DNA of 64,000 nucleotides from Rhodoligotrophos appendicifer (GCF_007474605.1 NZ_VHKL01000001.1:186001-250000); one strand, 5' to 3'. Counted from the first letter of the stretch, positions 55,110 through 64,000 are shown. Program-made: numbers and translations. The notes: generated by a model not told the origin, from the letters alone.

Positions 55110-55947
55110 GACCTTCCTCATAGGTGGGATAGCGAAATTGATATCCTAACTCGTCCTTCACCCGCCTGTTCGAGACCCGCTTGCTGTCCGCATAGAAGGC
55201 GCGGGCCATGGGCGACATTTCGGCGTCCTCGAAGGCGATCTTGGGCGGGGGTTCAACGCCCAGCAGCCCGGCCGCATGGGTGACGATGTCCTGCGGCGGC
55301 ATCGGCCTGTCGTCGCAGACATTGTAAGCGCGGCCAGGGGACGGATGCGCTATGGACGCATTGAGGATGCCCGCAATGTCGTCCACATGGATGCGGCTGA
55401 ACACCTGTCCCGGCTTGATGATCCGCTGCGCTCGCCCCTCCCGCAGCATGAGGAACGTATTCCGCCCCGGGCCATAGATGCCACCCAGGCGAAAGAGATG
55501 TACCGGAAGGCCCGACTGACGGTGCAGGTCCATCCATTGCGTCTCCGCGAGCACCCGCCGTCCGCCTCTCTCGGTCAGGGGCACCGTCTCCGTCGTCTCG
55601 TCGACCCAGCCGCCGTCATGATTTCCATAGACGCCAGTGGTCGAGAGATACCCGACCCATCCGAACTGAGAGGCATGCGCATTCAGGTCGTCCGCAAGAC
55701 GCCTCACGACAGGATCACCATCGGCATCCGCCGGAATGGAAGACAGGAGATGCGTGGCTCCAGCAAGCACATCACCCTCGACGCCGGCTGTAACGTCGAA
55801 CAGTACGGTCTCGAAACCCTCCTCCTGCAGGAGACGCGCCCTCTCTGCACTGCGGGTCGTGCCGGTCACCGACCAGCCTTTCGCCTTCATGCGGCGCGCA
55901 AAGGCCAAGGCGGAATAGCCCATCCCAAGACACAAGAGCTTGCTCAT
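55081..55947 (-). CDS. NAD-dependent epimerase/dehydratase (extended SDR) family protein
   Basis: A 288-residue Rossmann-fold protein: LLCLGMGYSALAFARRM at the N-terminus (a GxGxxA variant), STTGVYGNHDGGWVDE with an SDR active-site-like region, and FSRIHVDDIAGIL. The canonical YxxxK pair is not evident, so it may be a binding-only or atypical member, as in the YeeZ group. ATG 55947 overlaps the queG stop (ATGA); a frame to 55962 is also open. Confidence 0.85.
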   Translation of the reverse strand: MSKLLCLGMGYSALAFARRMKAKGWSVTGTTRSAERARLLQEEGFETVLFDVTAGVEGDVLAGATHLLSSIPADADGDPVVRRLADDLNAHASQFGWVGYLSTTGVYGNHDGGWVDETTETVPLTERGGRRVLAETQWMDLHRQSGLPVHLFRLGGIYGPGRNTFLMLREGRAQRIIKPGQVFSRIHVDDIAGILNASIAHPSPGRAYNVCDDRPMPPQDIVTHAAGLLGVEPPPKIAFEDAEMSPMARAFYADSKRVSNRRVKDELGYQFRYPTYEEGLKALLEEGL

Positions 55948-57059
55948 TTTGGACACTCCCATTCCGCCGCCACCTGGGGATCGGCATCGCCGCGTCCTAT
56001 CATGGCCAGTTGTGCAAATTCCTGTTCCGGAAGGAGCCTCCGCAGAGCCCAGACCGCCATGGCCCGCACCAGAGAGGAGGCATCCGACAAGCGCTCGCGG
56101 GCCGCGGTGACGAGGTCTCTGTCGCCGGAATTGCCGATCGCGATGAGAACATTGCGTACGAACCGATCTCGCCCGGCGCGCCGCACCGGTGTCCCCGTGA
56201 AAAGCTCCCTGAACCGCTCGTCGTCGAGCCGCGCCAGATCCTCCAGGCGCGGCTGCGCCAACGCCTCACGCGCCTGAAGCTTCGTATCGGAAGCAAGCTG
56301 CGCGAATTTGTTCCAGGGGCAGACCGCCAGACAATCGTCGCAGCCGAAGATCCGATTGCCGATGGCTGTTCGGAATTCCGCAGGGATGTGCCCCTTATGC
56401 TCGATCGTGAGATAGGAGATGCAGCGGCGGGCATCGAGCTGGTAGGGAGCCGGAAACGCGTTGGTCGGGCAGATGTCGAGACATGAACGACACGAGCCGC
56501 AATGGTCGATCTCACCGACATCCGGCTCGATCTCCGCGCTCGTGGCCACGGCCCCGAGGAAGAGCCAGGAGCCGAAGCCCCGCGACACCAGGTTCGTGTG
56601 CTTCCCCTGCCACCCGAGGCCTGCAGCTTCCGCCAGCGGCTTCTCCATCAGCGGTGCCGTATCGACGAAGACTTTGACCCCGGCACCGGTTTCCCTGGCG
56701 ATTGGCCGTGCCACTGCCTTCAGCCGCTTCTTGATGAGTTCGTGATAATCGGAGCCCATGGCATAGACGGAGATGACCCCGTGGGATCTTTCCGCGAGGC
56801 GGTGCAGCGGATCCTCTCGGGGTCCGTAATTCTTGCCCAGCATGATCAGGCTGCGGATCTCAGGCCAGAGCACCTGGGGATGCCCCCGTCGCTCCTCCGT
56901 CTCCTTCATCCACTCCATATCGCCATGCCGGCCTGCGGCGATGAACGCCGCGAGGCGTTCGCGCGCCAGCGGAACGGCGTCGGGCGTTGTGAAACCCACG
57001 ACATCGAACCCCTCCGCCTCCGCCAAACCACGGATTCTTGCCTTCAGCCCGTCGATCAT
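55944..57059 (-). CDS. queG: Epoxyqueuosine reductase
   Basis: Last step of queuosine biosynthesis for tRNA wobble position 34, reducing epoxyqueuosine with cobalamin. The 371-residue protein has two [4Fe-4S] motifs, CGSCRSCLDICPTNAF near residue 195 and CDDCLAVCPWNKFA near residue 245, and a C-terminal HEAT-like part. It starts MIDGLKARIRGLAEAEGF and follows the FzlA-like gene by 24 bases. Other que genes are not in the window. Confidence 0.95.
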   Translation of the reverse strand: MIDGLKARIRGLAEAEGFDVVGFTTPDAVPLARERLAAFIAAGRHGDMEWMKETEERRGHPQVLWPEIRSLIMLGKNYGPREDPLHRLAERSHGVISVYAMGSDYHELIKKRLKAVARPIARETGAGVKVFVDTAPLMEKPLAEAAGLGWQGKHTNLVSRGFGSWLFLGAVATSAEIEPDVGEIDHCGSCRSCLDICPTNAFPAPYQLDARRCISYLTIEHKGHIPAEFRTAIGNRIFGCDDCLAVCPWNKFAQLASDTKLQAREALAQPRLEDLARLDDERFRELFTGTPVRRAGRDRFVRNVLIAIGNSGDRDLVTAARERLSDASSLVRAMAVWALRRLLPEQEFAQLAMIGRGDADPQVAAEWECPK

Positions 57060-57083
57060 GATCTGAGATAGGGTTGGACCCGG

Positions 57084-57773
57084 TCAGAAGTCCAGGTCGG
57101 CATAGGTTCTGGGCGGCGGCATGCCCCTTATGTGATCTGCCAGCAAGGGCCTGAACGACGGCCGCGACTTGATCCGCTGGTACCAGTCCTTTGCGGCGGT
57201 ATTGGCCCCCCACGGCACGTCCCCGAGATAGTCGAGACATGAAAGATGCGCCGCAGCGGCGAGATCGGCCTGGGTGAGGTCGTCCCCCGACAGCCAGTTT
57301 CTGTGCTCAGCGAGAGCACCGATATAATCGAGATGAGCACGGATATTGTGCAGTCCCGCACGCACCGCATTCATGTTGGTCGCGCCTCCGCCTCGCCCCG
57401 GGGCCGCGAACCGCCGTTCGACCTTCTCCGTGAGGATCAGCCGGCTCACCTCGCGGTGGAATTTGACGTCGAACCAAGCGACGAGCCGCCGCGTCTCCGC
57501 GCGCTCCAGAGCGGTCTTGCCGAGCAGGTTCCGGCCGACCGGCAGACCGCGTGTCTCTTCCAGATAATCCGCAACCGATTCGATGCCGGGAATGATCGTA
57601 TGGTCATCCTCCACGAAGATCGGCAGCAGTCCCGTCGGATTGAGGTGCAGCAGCTCCTCGCGCCTTTCCCACGGCTTCTCCTCGATGACGTCGGCGTCGA
57701 TTCCAAGCTCCCCGATCAGGAGTCTTATGCGGCGCGAGAACGGGTCGAGCATGGTGTGGATCAGCTGGGGCAT
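57084..57773 (-). CDS. fzlA: Glutathione S-transferase-fold protein, probably FzlA
   Basis: A 229-residue GST-fold protein with thioredoxin-like N-terminal domain (PQLIHTMLDPFSRRIRLLI) and an all-helical C-terminal domain. The end, PPPRTYADLDF, resembles the conserved C-terminal tail of FzlA, an FtsZ-binding division protein of alphaproteobacteria, in which this tail is functionally important. FzlA does not act as a GST. I assign it by this tail and by the adjacent queG. A plain GST remains possible. Confidence 0.75.
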   Translation of the reverse strand: MPQLIHTMLDPFSRRIRLLIGELGIDADVIEEKPWERREELLHLNPTGLLPIFVEDDHTIIPGIESVADYLEETRGLPVGRNLLGKTALERAETRRLVAWFDVKFHREVSRLILTEKVERRFAAPGRGGGATNMNAVRAGLHNIRAHLDYIGALAEHRNWLSGDDLTQADLAAAAHLSCLDYLGDVPWGANTAAKDWYQRIKSRPSFRPLLADHIRGMPPPRTYADLDF

Positions 57774-57811
57774 TCCTGCGGACGGTCTTTCGTAAGGAGG
57801 GATAGTTGGGA

Positions 57812-58780
57812 TCAGGCGCGGGTACGCGCATAGCTTCCAGTGCGTCGATACTGTTCAAGATACCGCGGCACAATCGCCTCCGGACCCTGCGGGAAGATGC
57901 CGAGGCCCTCGAGCGTCCGCCCCTCGTCAACGGCCTCGCGGCTGACGACATTGTCATGTTCGAGAAGCTTCACCTGATCCATCGTCAGCATGGGCTTCGG
58001 CAGGATCTGCAGGACGCTGGCCTGCAGCTTGGCGACCGAAAAGGGAATCGGCACGAGCAGACGTTTCCGTTGGACGGCCTTCAGGACGAATTCCATGATC
58101 TCCTTCATGGTCATGACCTCGGGGCCGCCAAGTTCGTAGATCATCCCGTCGTTTCCGCCGTGATCGATGAGCTTGACGACCGCCTGCGCGATGTCGCCCA
58201 CATACACCGGCTGGAACTTCGTCAGGCCTCCGCCGATCAGCGGCAGAGCGGGCATCACACGCGCCATGCCCGCGAAGCGGTTGAAGAAATCATCTTCTGG
58301 ACCGAACACGACGGACGGACGCAGAATCGTCGCCCTGGGAAACGCTTTCAGGACTCGGGCCTCCCCCTCTCCCTTGCTGCGCGCATACTCCGACTCCGAT
58401 TGAGGATCGGCACCGATGGACGACAGATGAATGAGGGTGCGCGCCCCTGCCGCCGCCGCTGAGCGCGCCACCGCCTCCGCGCCGAAGACATGCACGCCTT
58501 CAAAATTCTGGCGACCGCTGGGATACAGAATCCCGGTGAGGTTCACCACGGCATCGGCACCTGCACAGGCCGCATTGATCGACGCAGGATAGCGAACATT
58601 GCCCTGCACGGTCCTGATCTGTCCCACCATGCCGAGCGGCAGCAGGAAACCAGCGAGGTCTGGCCGCCTGACCGCAACGCGAATCCGATAGCCATTCTTG
58701 GCCAGCGCCTGGACGATGTGGCGGCCGAGGAAGCCGGACCCGCCGATCACTGTCACCAGTTTGTTCGATGTGGACGTCAC
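57812..58780 (-). CDS. NDUFA9-like NAD(P)-binding SDR protein
   Basis: A 322-residue atypical SDR: VTVIGGSGFLGRHIVQAL, HLSSIGADPQSESEYARSKGEGE and ATILRPSVVFGPEDDFFNRF. The closest known group is the complex I accessory subunit NDUFA9 family, whose alphaproteobacterial members are widely conserved. The role in this genome is unknown. It follows the FzlA-like gene on the same strand, upstream of it by 38 bases. Confidence 0.88.
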   Translation of the reverse strand: MTSTSNKLVTVIGGSGFLGRHIVQALAKNGYRIRVAVRRPDLAGFLLPLGMVGQIRTVQGNVRYPASINAACAGADAVVNLTGILYPSGRQNFEGVHVFGAEAVARSAAAAGARTLIHLSSIGADPQSESEYARSKGEGEARVLKAFPRATILRPSVVFGPEDDFFNRFAGMARVMPALPLIGGGLTKFQPVYVGDIAQAVVKLIDHGGNDGMIYELGGPEVMTMKEIMEFVLKAVQRKRLLVPIPFSVAKLQASVLQILPKPMLTMDQVKLLEHDNVVSREAVDEGRTLEGLGIFPQGPEAIVPRYLEQYRRTGSYARTRA

Positions 58781-58932
58781 TGATATTTACCCCGTGTCCT
58801 GCACGCGGATGTCTGAATGGGCCCCACCGCCCGCGTCAGCCAGCCTTTTACCGCTCCCGTCCGAGATTGCAACGCTCGCGTGGGATTGTAACGTGAACTG
58901 CATCTATTGAGCATTTCTAAAAAACCCATCAG

Positions 58933-58962
58933 TTGACAACGCAGGGCTTGACCCCCTATGTC
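58933..58962 (+). promoter_or_regulatory. Sigma-70-type promoter of the tRNA gene
   Basis: TTGACA at 58933-58938 is followed, after 17-18 bases, by CTATGTC (58956-58962), a good -35/-10 pair. It would start transcription close to 58968, just before the tRNA at 58973. Confidence 0.65.
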
Positions 58963-58972
58963 ATCGCCCGTT

Positions 58973-59059
58973 GCCCAGGTGGCGGAATTGGTAGACGCAC
59001 TAGCTTCAGGTGCTAGCGAGGGAAACCTCGTGGAAGTTCGAGTCTTCTCCTGGGCACCA
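58973..59059 (+). tRNA. tRNA-Leu (anticodon CAG)
   Basis: An 87-base class II tRNA with encoded CCA. Acceptor stem: GCCCAGG (58973-58979) pairs with CCTGGGC (59049-59055). The D arm reads TGGCGGAATTGGTAGACGC and the anticodon loop TTCAGGT holds CAG, reading CUG codons. A long variable arm (GAGGGAAACCTC) marks it as tRNA-Leu. T arm TTCGAGT is present. Confidence 0.95.
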
Positions 59060-59124
59060 TTTCCCTCAAATCGCCCGTATCGGATTCGTCCCGGCCGGCA
59101 GGGGCGTTGTGAGGAAGGAAGTCG

Positions 59125-59733
59125 ATGATTACCTTGCATCGCGGCGACCTGCCGCCCGGCCTCGATTTCGGTGCCTCTGTCGCCATCGATACTGAGACAT
59201 TGGGTCTTCGGCCGCACCGCGACAGGCTTTGCCTGGTTCAGCTGTCCTGCGGCGACGGCACCGCCCATCTCGTGCAACCTGATCCCGCGACCTTCGCAGC
59301 ACCGAATCTTGTAGCCCTCCTGCAGGACACGGGGGTGACGAAGATCTTTCACTATGCCCGCTTCGACGTCGCTGTGTTGCGGCATTATCTTGGCGTCGAC
59401 GTAGCGCCCCTCTATTGCACGAAAATCGCTTCAAAACTGACGCGCACCTACACCGACAGGCACGGCCTGAAGGATCTCTGCCGCGAACTTCTGGGCATCG
59501 ATATGTCCAAGCAGCAGCAGAGTTCGGACTGGGGCGCCAAGGATCTTAGCGATGCCCAACTCCAATACGCCGCATCCGACGTTCTCCATCTTCATGCCCT
59601 GAAGCAAAAATTGGATGAGATGCTGGAGCGCGAAAACAGGACGGTCATGGCCCAGGCCTGTTTTGATTTTGTGCCAGCGCGCGCCTCGCTCGACCTTGCA
59701 GGTTGGCCCGAGGAGGACATATTTGCACATTGA
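59125..59733 (+). CDS. nrnC: NrnC-type ribonuclease D-like nanoRNase
   Basis: A 202-residue DEDDy 3'-5' exoribonuclease. The acidic residues are seen in VAIDTETLGL (D-x-E), HYARFDVAVL, and QYAASDVLHL (Tyr and Asp). It lacks the HRDC domains of true RNase D and matches NrnC, which in alphaproteobacteria degrades dinucleotides. AGGAAGGAAG precedes ATG 59125. The lptC gene follows; the tRNA precedes. Confidence 0.9.
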   Translation: MITLHRGDLPPGLDFGASVAIDTETLGLRPHRDRLCLVQLSCGDGTAHLVQPDPATFAAPNLVALLQDTGVTKIFHYARFDVAVLRHYLGVDVAPLYCTKIASKLTRTYTDRHGLKDLCRELLGIDMSKQQQSSDWGAKDLSDAQLQYAASDVLHLHALKQKLDEMLERENRTVMAQACFDFVPARASLDLAGWPEEDIFAH

Positions 59734-59802
59734 TCGGCGCGAACTCTGGCTGCGAGGCGTTACAAACAACGCCTTCCGCATTGGCCGATAGAACGGTCTT
59801 GA

Positions 59803-60486
59803 ATGGTTTCCTCGACGAGGCACGACGCTGACAGCACTGCGGACGTCAAGACCTCGAGGCGACGGTCCCGCCCGCGCCTGACGATTGCGCGCGCCATCAT
59901 GTGGCTCTTGGCAGTGGTCCTGCTCGGGTTGATCACGGCTTTTGTCGTTCAACTCGGCGAGTTTCGCACGCCCTATGATGCGCCCCCGCCGGAAGTTCCA
60001 GTCCGCGATCCCAAGGTATCCACCGCGCAAACGGCTCAGTTCACGGGTTTCGACAAAGACAACCAACCCTTTTCCGTGACCGCGACAACGGCGTCTCAGG
60101 ACAAAGCCAATCCCGCCCGCGTGATCCTGAACGACGTCACCCTTCAGCTGAAGATGAAAAACAGCGGGGACACTCTGTTCGTGACAGCCAAAGAAGGCGT
60201 ATTCGACAACAAGGCCAAGACTCTGGACTTGAAAGGCGATGTTCACATCGTCAATAGCGCCAATTATACCGCCAACATGTCGACGGCCAGGGTCCTTCTG
60301 GGGGAAAAGAGACTAATTAGCGAAGATCCTGTAGAGGTTAAATTTCCCAGCGGCGATATTACGGCCGGTGGAATGGAGATGCGTGATGACGGTCAGCAAG
60401 TTTACTTCACCAACAGAACCCGCACCGTTTTCTCCGAACGGTCACAGCGGGAAGACGCTCAGAAGAAGCTCAAGCAGAAAAACTAG
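59803..60486 (+). CDS. lptC: LPS export protein LptC
   Basis: A 227-residue bitopic inner-membrane protein: a basic N-terminus, one membrane helix (IMWLLAVVLLGLITAFVVQL, about residues 32-51), then a periplasmic beta-jellyroll (AQFTGFDKDNQPFSVTATTA). LptC receives LPS from the LptB2FG transporter and passes it to LptA. Its 3' end overlaps lptA, which starts inside it. Confidence 0.92.
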   Translation: MVSSTRHDADSTADVKTSRRRSRPRLTIARAIMWLLAVVLLGLITAFVVQLGEFRTPYDAPPPEVPVRDPKVSTAQTAQFTGFDKDNQPFSVTATTASQDKANPARVILNDVTLQLKMKNSGDTLFVTAKEGVFDNKAKTLDLKGDVHIVNSANYTANMSTARVLLGEKRLISEDPVEVKFPSGDITAGGMEMRDDGQQVYFTNRTRTVFSERSQREDAQKKLKQKN

Positions 60487-61036
60487 CACCCTCTCTTGCG
60501 TGGCGGTTGTGGCGGCGCTTTCGGTGTGGCCGGTCGTCGCGATATCGCAGACGACGCCGAGCGCCAATGCGCCAGCCACCGCCAGTGGGGCGACGGGAGC
60601 TGTTGACGGGACGAAGTTGAAGGACGCCAGTGCGAAGGCTTCGGGGGCGGTGGACGTTGTCGCCGACAAGATGGAGCTCCAGCAGGAAAAGAAGCAGGCG
60701 ATCTTCACCGGCAACGTCGATGCGACGCGCGGCAACGTCAATCTGAAGGGTGCCAAGCTCGTGATCGACTACGACGAAACCAAGACCGGCGACACCAGCG
60801 AACGCAAGTTCAAGACGCTGAGGGCCGACGGCAATGTGGTCGTCACCAGCAAGGGTCAGGTCATCCACAGCGACTGGGCCACGATGGACATTGCCGCCAA
60901 CAAGGTCGTCATGGGCGGCAAGGTGGTGGTGACGCAAGGGGAAACCGTCCTGCATGGAACGCAGCTGAACATCGATCTCGATACTGGCCAGAGCCAGCTG
61001 TCCGGCGGTCGCGTGCGTGGCCGATTTGTACCATGA
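60386..61036 (+). CDS. lptA: LPS transport periplasmic protein LptA
   Basis: About 216 residues forming part of the periplasmic LPS bridge. A signal-like segment (STLSCVAVVAALSVWPVVAISQ) lies about 45-60 residues from the start, then the OstA/LptA jellyroll: VDVVADKMELQQEKKQAIFTGNVDATRG, VTSKGQVIHSDWATMDIAANKVV. The start is unclear. ATG 60386 and GTG 60368 both lie within lptC (about 100-base overlap) and give a long n-region; no better start is visible near the hydrophobic stretch. Confidence 0.85.
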   Translation: MTVSKFTSPTEPAPFSPNGHSGKTLRRSSSRKTSTLSCVAVVAALSVWPVVAISQTTPSANAPATASGATGAVDGTKLKDASAKASGAVDVVADKMELQQEKKQAIFTGNVDATRGNVNLKGAKLVIDYDETKTGDTSERKFKTLRADGNVVVTSKGQVIHSDWATMDIAANKVVMGGKVVVTQGETVLHGTQLNIDLDTGQSQLSGGRVRGRFVP

Positions 61037-61121
61037 GGATCTTCAGGGTCCGTTCAGATGAAATACGCTCAATCAAAGACATCAGCTTCATAGAAAATTA
61101 ATCCAAAGCGGCGGTAATTGG

Positions 61122-61976
61122 GTGGAACGGAACGACGTGGACAAGCCGGCGACATCGTGGGGAAATCGCTCCACCGAAACCGATTATCGATCGCGGAATC
61201 ATGCTGACCTCTTTACGCAGCAAACTGATCCCGACTGGAACGGCAACTTTGGTGGTGAGGGCCTTGTCGCGCATTCGCTCGGCAAGAGCTTCAAGCGACG
61301 ACCTGTCGTTAGGGGTGTAAGTCTTTCGGTTCGGCGTGGGGAAGCGGTGGGACTTCTCGGGCCCAATGGTGCCGGGAAAACAACGGTGTTCTACATGATC
61401 ACCGGGCTCATCGCGGCGGACTTCGGCTCTATCGAGTTCGACGGCACCGACATCACGCATCTGCCGATGTACCGCCGTGCGCGGTTGGGCATCGGATATC
61501 TACCCCAGGAGGCCTCGGTCTTCCGGGGGCTCACGGTGGAAGAAAACATTCGCGCGGTTCTGGAGCTCACGGAAAAGAACCGGAAGACGCGCGAAAGCAT
61601 GTTGCGCGGGTTATTGGATGAGTTTGCGATTTCCCATCTCCGGAATACGCCAGCTGTTGCACTCTCTGGCGGAGAGCGTCGACGGGTGGAGATCGCCCGA
61701 GCCCTCGCAGCCCGGCCCCAATTCATGCTCCTCGATGAGCCCTTCGCCGGGATTGATCCCATTGCGATCGGCGATATACGCGAACTGGTGCGTCACCTCA
61801 CCGCTCGGGGAATCGGGGTGCTTATTACGGATCACAACGTTCGAGAGACCCTCGAACTCATCGACCGCGCGCTCATTATTCACGAGGGTCGGGTCCTGAT
61901 GGAGGGCTCACCGGAAGAGATCGTTAACAACAAGGAAGTTCGACGTCTTTATCTGGGAGAACAGTTCACCTTGTGA
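61122..61976 (+). CDS. lptB: LPS export ABC transporter ATP-binding protein LptB
   Basis: A 284-residue ATPase of the LptB2FG complex: Walker A GPNGAGKTTVFYMI near residue 83, signature LSGGERRRVEIARAL, Walker B FMLLDEPFAGIDPI, and ITDHNVRETLELIDRA. About 48 residues precede the normal LptB start (EGLVAHSLGKSF), as in many Rhizobiales. GTG 61122 is the annotated-type start. Follows lptA by 85 bases and precedes rpoN. Confidence 0.95.
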   Translation: MERNDVDKPATSWGNRSTETDYRSRNHADLFTQQTDPDWNGNFGGEGLVAHSLGKSFKRRPVVRGVSLSVRRGEAVGLLGPNGAGKTTVFYMITGLIAADFGSIEFDGTDITHLPMYRRARLGIGYLPQEASVFRGLTVEENIRAVLELTEKNRKTRESMLRGLLDEFAISHLRNTPAVALSGGERRRVEIARALAARPQFMLLDEPFAGIDPIAIGDIRELVRHLTARGIGVLITDHNVRETLELIDRALIIHEGRVLMEGSPEEIVNNKEVRRLYLGEQFTL

Positions 61977-62054
61977 TGCTATACAACGCGCCGGTCAGTT
62001 GTGTAGTTGTCTCTTAGACAACTGGGCTCATCGGGAGTTGGGGCACTCGAGGTT

Positions 62055-63536
62055 ATGGCGCTGAGAGCCAAGCTAGAGCTCCGCCAGGGCCAGTCCCTGG
62101 TGATGACGCCACAACTGCAGCAAGCGATTAAGCTGCTGCAGATGTCGAATCTCGAACTTGCGCAATATGTCGAGACCGAACTGGAACGCAATCCTCTGCT
62201 GGATGGCGATGTGGCAGCCGATGACGACCTGACTGAGCTGCCTCCATCGCAAGATCAATCTCCGGTCCAAGAGAGGCTGGAGGCTCTCGATACTGATCTC
62301 GACAATGTCTACTCCGACGAGGCGACGGCGGACCGGCTTGAGCGCGACATCGGGCCGAGCCTGTCAGACTCCGGCTGGTCGACTCTCTCCTCCGGTCAAG
62401 GCGGCCATTCGGACTCGTTGGACGGCGACATCCAGGCGACGCTGAGCCAAGAAGCGACCCTGGGCGAACATCTCGAGCGGCAGCTTGGCGAACTCATCAG
62501 CGACCCTGCCGAGCGCCTGATTGGTCTCCAAATCATCGGCATGCTGGACGAGGCTGGTTACCTCGCCACCGATCTTTCCACCATCGCCGACACTCTCGGT
62601 GCGTCCCTGGAGGCGGTGGAAGCCTGCCTGAAAAAAATCCATACTTTCGATCCGCCTGGAATCGCCGCGCGAAACCTCAAGGAATGCCTGAGCATCCAGC
62701 TCTTTGAGCGGGGCCTGCTGACGCTGGAGATGGAGGCGTTGATGGACAACCTTCCATTGCTGGCCGCGCGGGACTTCGCCAAGCTCCGGAAGATCTGCGA
62801 GGTCGACGGCGACGAACTCCGGGAGATGATCACCGAGATCCGCCATCTGGACCCGAAACCCGGCGCGGCCTTTGGTTCGACGATCATCCAGCCCGTGATC
62901 CCGGATGTCTTCGTTCGCTTGGCTCCCGACGGCACCTGGATCATAGAGCTCAACAGCGAAACCCTGCCCCGGGTTCTCGTGAACAATCAGTATTATTCCT
63001 CCATTGGCCGAAGCGGCGCTCGCGAACAGGATCGAGAATATATCTCGGAATGCCTCGCCAGCGCCAATTGGCTGGTGAAGAGCCTCGAGCAGCGGGCGAG
63101 AACGATCTTGAAGGTCTCCCGCGAGATCGTGCGTCAGCAGGATGCTTTCTTCGTGCACGGCGTCCAGTTTCTGCGTCCGCTTAATCTGCGGATGATCGCC
63201 GACGCGATCGAGATGCATGAGTCGACCGTCAGCCGCGTGACATCCAACAAATACATGGCCACGCCCCGCGGAACCTTCGAGCTGAAATACTTCTTCACGA
63301 CCGCCATTGCGTCCGCCGAAGGTGGCGAATCACACTCCGCCGAAGCCGTGCGGCATCGAATGAAAGAGCTGATCGAGAGCGAAACGGCCGCCAGCGTCCT
63401 GTCCGATGACCGCATCGTCGAACTCCTTCGCGGCTCCGGCATCGACATCGCCCGAAGAACTGTCGCCAAATATCGCGAAGCATTAGGTATTTTATCTTCA
63501 GTACAACGCCGAAGAGAGAAGCAGGACTTCGCATGA
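62055..63536 (+). CDS. rpoN: RNA polymerase sigma-54 factor
   Basis: A 493-residue factor for sigma-54 promoters. N-terminal activator-interacting region MALRAKLELRQGQSLVMTPQ and QQAIKLLQMSNLEL, a core-binding domain in the middle, then the DNA-binding domain and the RpoN box ARRTVAKYREALGI. The frame is open from 62007, but ATG 62055 matches the conserved start. It follows lptB by 78 bases; the order lptC-lptA-lptB-rpoN is classical. Confidence 0.96.
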   Translation: MALRAKLELRQGQSLVMTPQLQQAIKLLQMSNLELAQYVETELERNPLLDGDVAADDDLTELPPSQDQSPVQERLEALDTDLDNVYSDEATADRLERDIGPSLSDSGWSTLSSGQGGHSDSLDGDIQATLSQEATLGEHLERQLGELISDPAERLIGLQIIGMLDEAGYLATDLSTIADTLGASLEAVEACLKKIHTFDPPGIAARNLKECLSIQLFERGLLTLEMEALMDNLPLLAARDFAKLRKICEVDGDELREMITEIRHLDPKPGAAFGSTIIQPVIPDVFVRLAPDGTWIIELNSETLPRVLVNNQYYSSIGRSGAREQDREYISECLASANWLVKSLEQRARTILKVSREIVRQQDAFFVHGVQFLRPLNLRMIADAIEMHESTVSRVTSNKYMATPRGTFELKYFFTTAIASAEGGESHSAEAVRHRMKELIESETAASVLSDDRIVELLRGSGIDIARRTVAKYREALGILSSVQRRREKQDFA

Positions 63537-63992
63537 TCCGTAATATTTTTGCTCCATCCAAGTGATATTTGGTACATTTTTCAATAGGTGCAGCGAGATC
63601 CGGCAGATCGCCGAAGTTGCATTTCTTTAGATCCGTTTTGACAACCCACCCGGATGCATCAAAAGGAAGCCATTGACTTGTCGCGGCGACCTCATTACCT
63701 AGAGGCCGCCGCCGTGGGGGCGACCGTGATTTCAGTGCCAATCACGTTTTGGCATGTGCACGAAACATGGTAAGCTAATTGTTAATTGAGGGTGGATTTG
63801 AGGCGGTAAGGATCGAAGCCTTCGCCTCTCGGGACAGAAACAGAAAGCGACGGGCGGCGCTTCTGGAAGGATGAAAATCCATTTGTGGACATGGGTGTGG
63901 GAATCCGAATCGGATATCCGGTGCAGCCCTGTGCTTTGGCAATCAACAGCGTCAGCAAGCGACAACCACGTCGACATTTTGGAGTGAGATCG
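63537..63992 (+). other. 456-base gap after rpoN
   Basis: No supported gene was found. A 7-bp inverted repeat CGTGATT-tcagtgcc-AATCACG at 63725-63746 followed by TTTT may be a weak terminator. Minus-strand open frames here have no recognisable features. The gap probably ends in the promoter and leader of hpf. Confidence 0.5.
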
Positions 63993-64000
63993 TTGGCTCT
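63993..64000 (+). CDS. Probable first codons of hpf (ribosome hibernation factor), cut by the window edge
   Basis: GGAG at 63981-63984 lies eight bases before TTG 63993, which begins TTG-GCT-CT. Read as M-A-L this fits the usual N-terminus of the HPF/RaiA protein, and hpf normally follows rpoN. Only eight bases are visible, so this is a position-based inference. Confidence 0.35.

Noticed and set aside
63749-63775. Possible sigma-54 promoter (TTGGCATG) after rpoN
   Set aside because: The second element does not have GC at the required spacing.
1-64000. CRISPR arrays, insertion sequences, prophage, rRNA
   Set aside because: No regularly spaced repeats, transposase, integrase or rRNA-like sequence was seen.

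Overview
The window looks like chromosomal DNA of a high-GC alphaproteobacterium, most likely of the order Hyphomicrobiales (Rhizobiales). Gene content and order point there: a NrnC-type nanoRNase followed by lptC-lptA-lptB-rpoN, a FzlA-like GST-fold division protein, an OlsB-like ornithine-lipid acyltransferase, rph-(VOC)-rdgB-hemW, an LpoA-like lipoprotein/rsmI/yraN/gshB block, and intergenic hairpin repeats of types common in this order. The genus cannot be named from sequence reading alone.

Layout. 1-1854: end of def, fmt, and nfuA-like on the other strand. 2044-5096: two unusual genes, a small exported protein and a 785-residue protein with a calcium-binding-type C-terminal domain; an AT-rich patch (about 2345-3170) spans their junction. 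5106-19746: housekeeping block (trpS, murJ, rph, rdgB, hemW, LpoA-like, rsmI, yraN, gshB, a frameshifted comM/yifB, a hybrid histidine kinase, olsB-like). 19825-19974: a 49-residue protein too short for usual gene calling.

20043-38751 is the accessory core. On the minus strand, from a divergent control region at 29682-30061, lie a class-III aminotransferase, two tandem phytoene-dehydrogenase-like FAD oxidoreductases, a GcvT/DmdA-type folate-dependent protein and an NDP-forming acyl-CoA synthetase. On the plus strand lie a phosphoethanolamine-methyltransferase-like enzyme, a BetI-type TetR regulator, an acyl-CoA dehydrogenase, a complete PotFGHI-like polyamine ABC importer, an EamA permease and a 3-hydroxyisobutyrate-dehydrogenase-like reductase. 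The far end holds a TetR domain fused to a Rieske-oxygenase-like domain that has lost most cluster ligands and one of the iron-binding histidines, apparently a dead enzyme reused as a sensor. I read the locus as an amine or betaine uptake and breakdown system with two paralogous regulators; the substrate is unknown. Malonyl-CoA decarboxylase (38756-40111) lies next to it.

40233-47968: HdeD-like protein, EamA permease, a copper P-type ATPase behind a MerR/CueR-type promoter, an isolated Flp pilin plus CpaA prepilin peptidase, an M17 aminopeptidase, a small MarR regulator and an NlpC/P60 peptidase. 48053-54123: pheT, pheS, rplT, rpmI and infC on the minus strand, with an EamA gene placed between rpmI and infC in the opposite orientation; infC appears to start with AUA. 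54294-58780: alpha/beta hydrolase, SDR, queG, fzlA-like and NDUFA9-like genes. 58973-64000: tRNA-Leu(CAG), nrnC, lptC, lptA, lptB, rpoN, and probably the first codons of hpf at the right edge. No rRNA, CRISPR array, insertion sequence or phage was seen.
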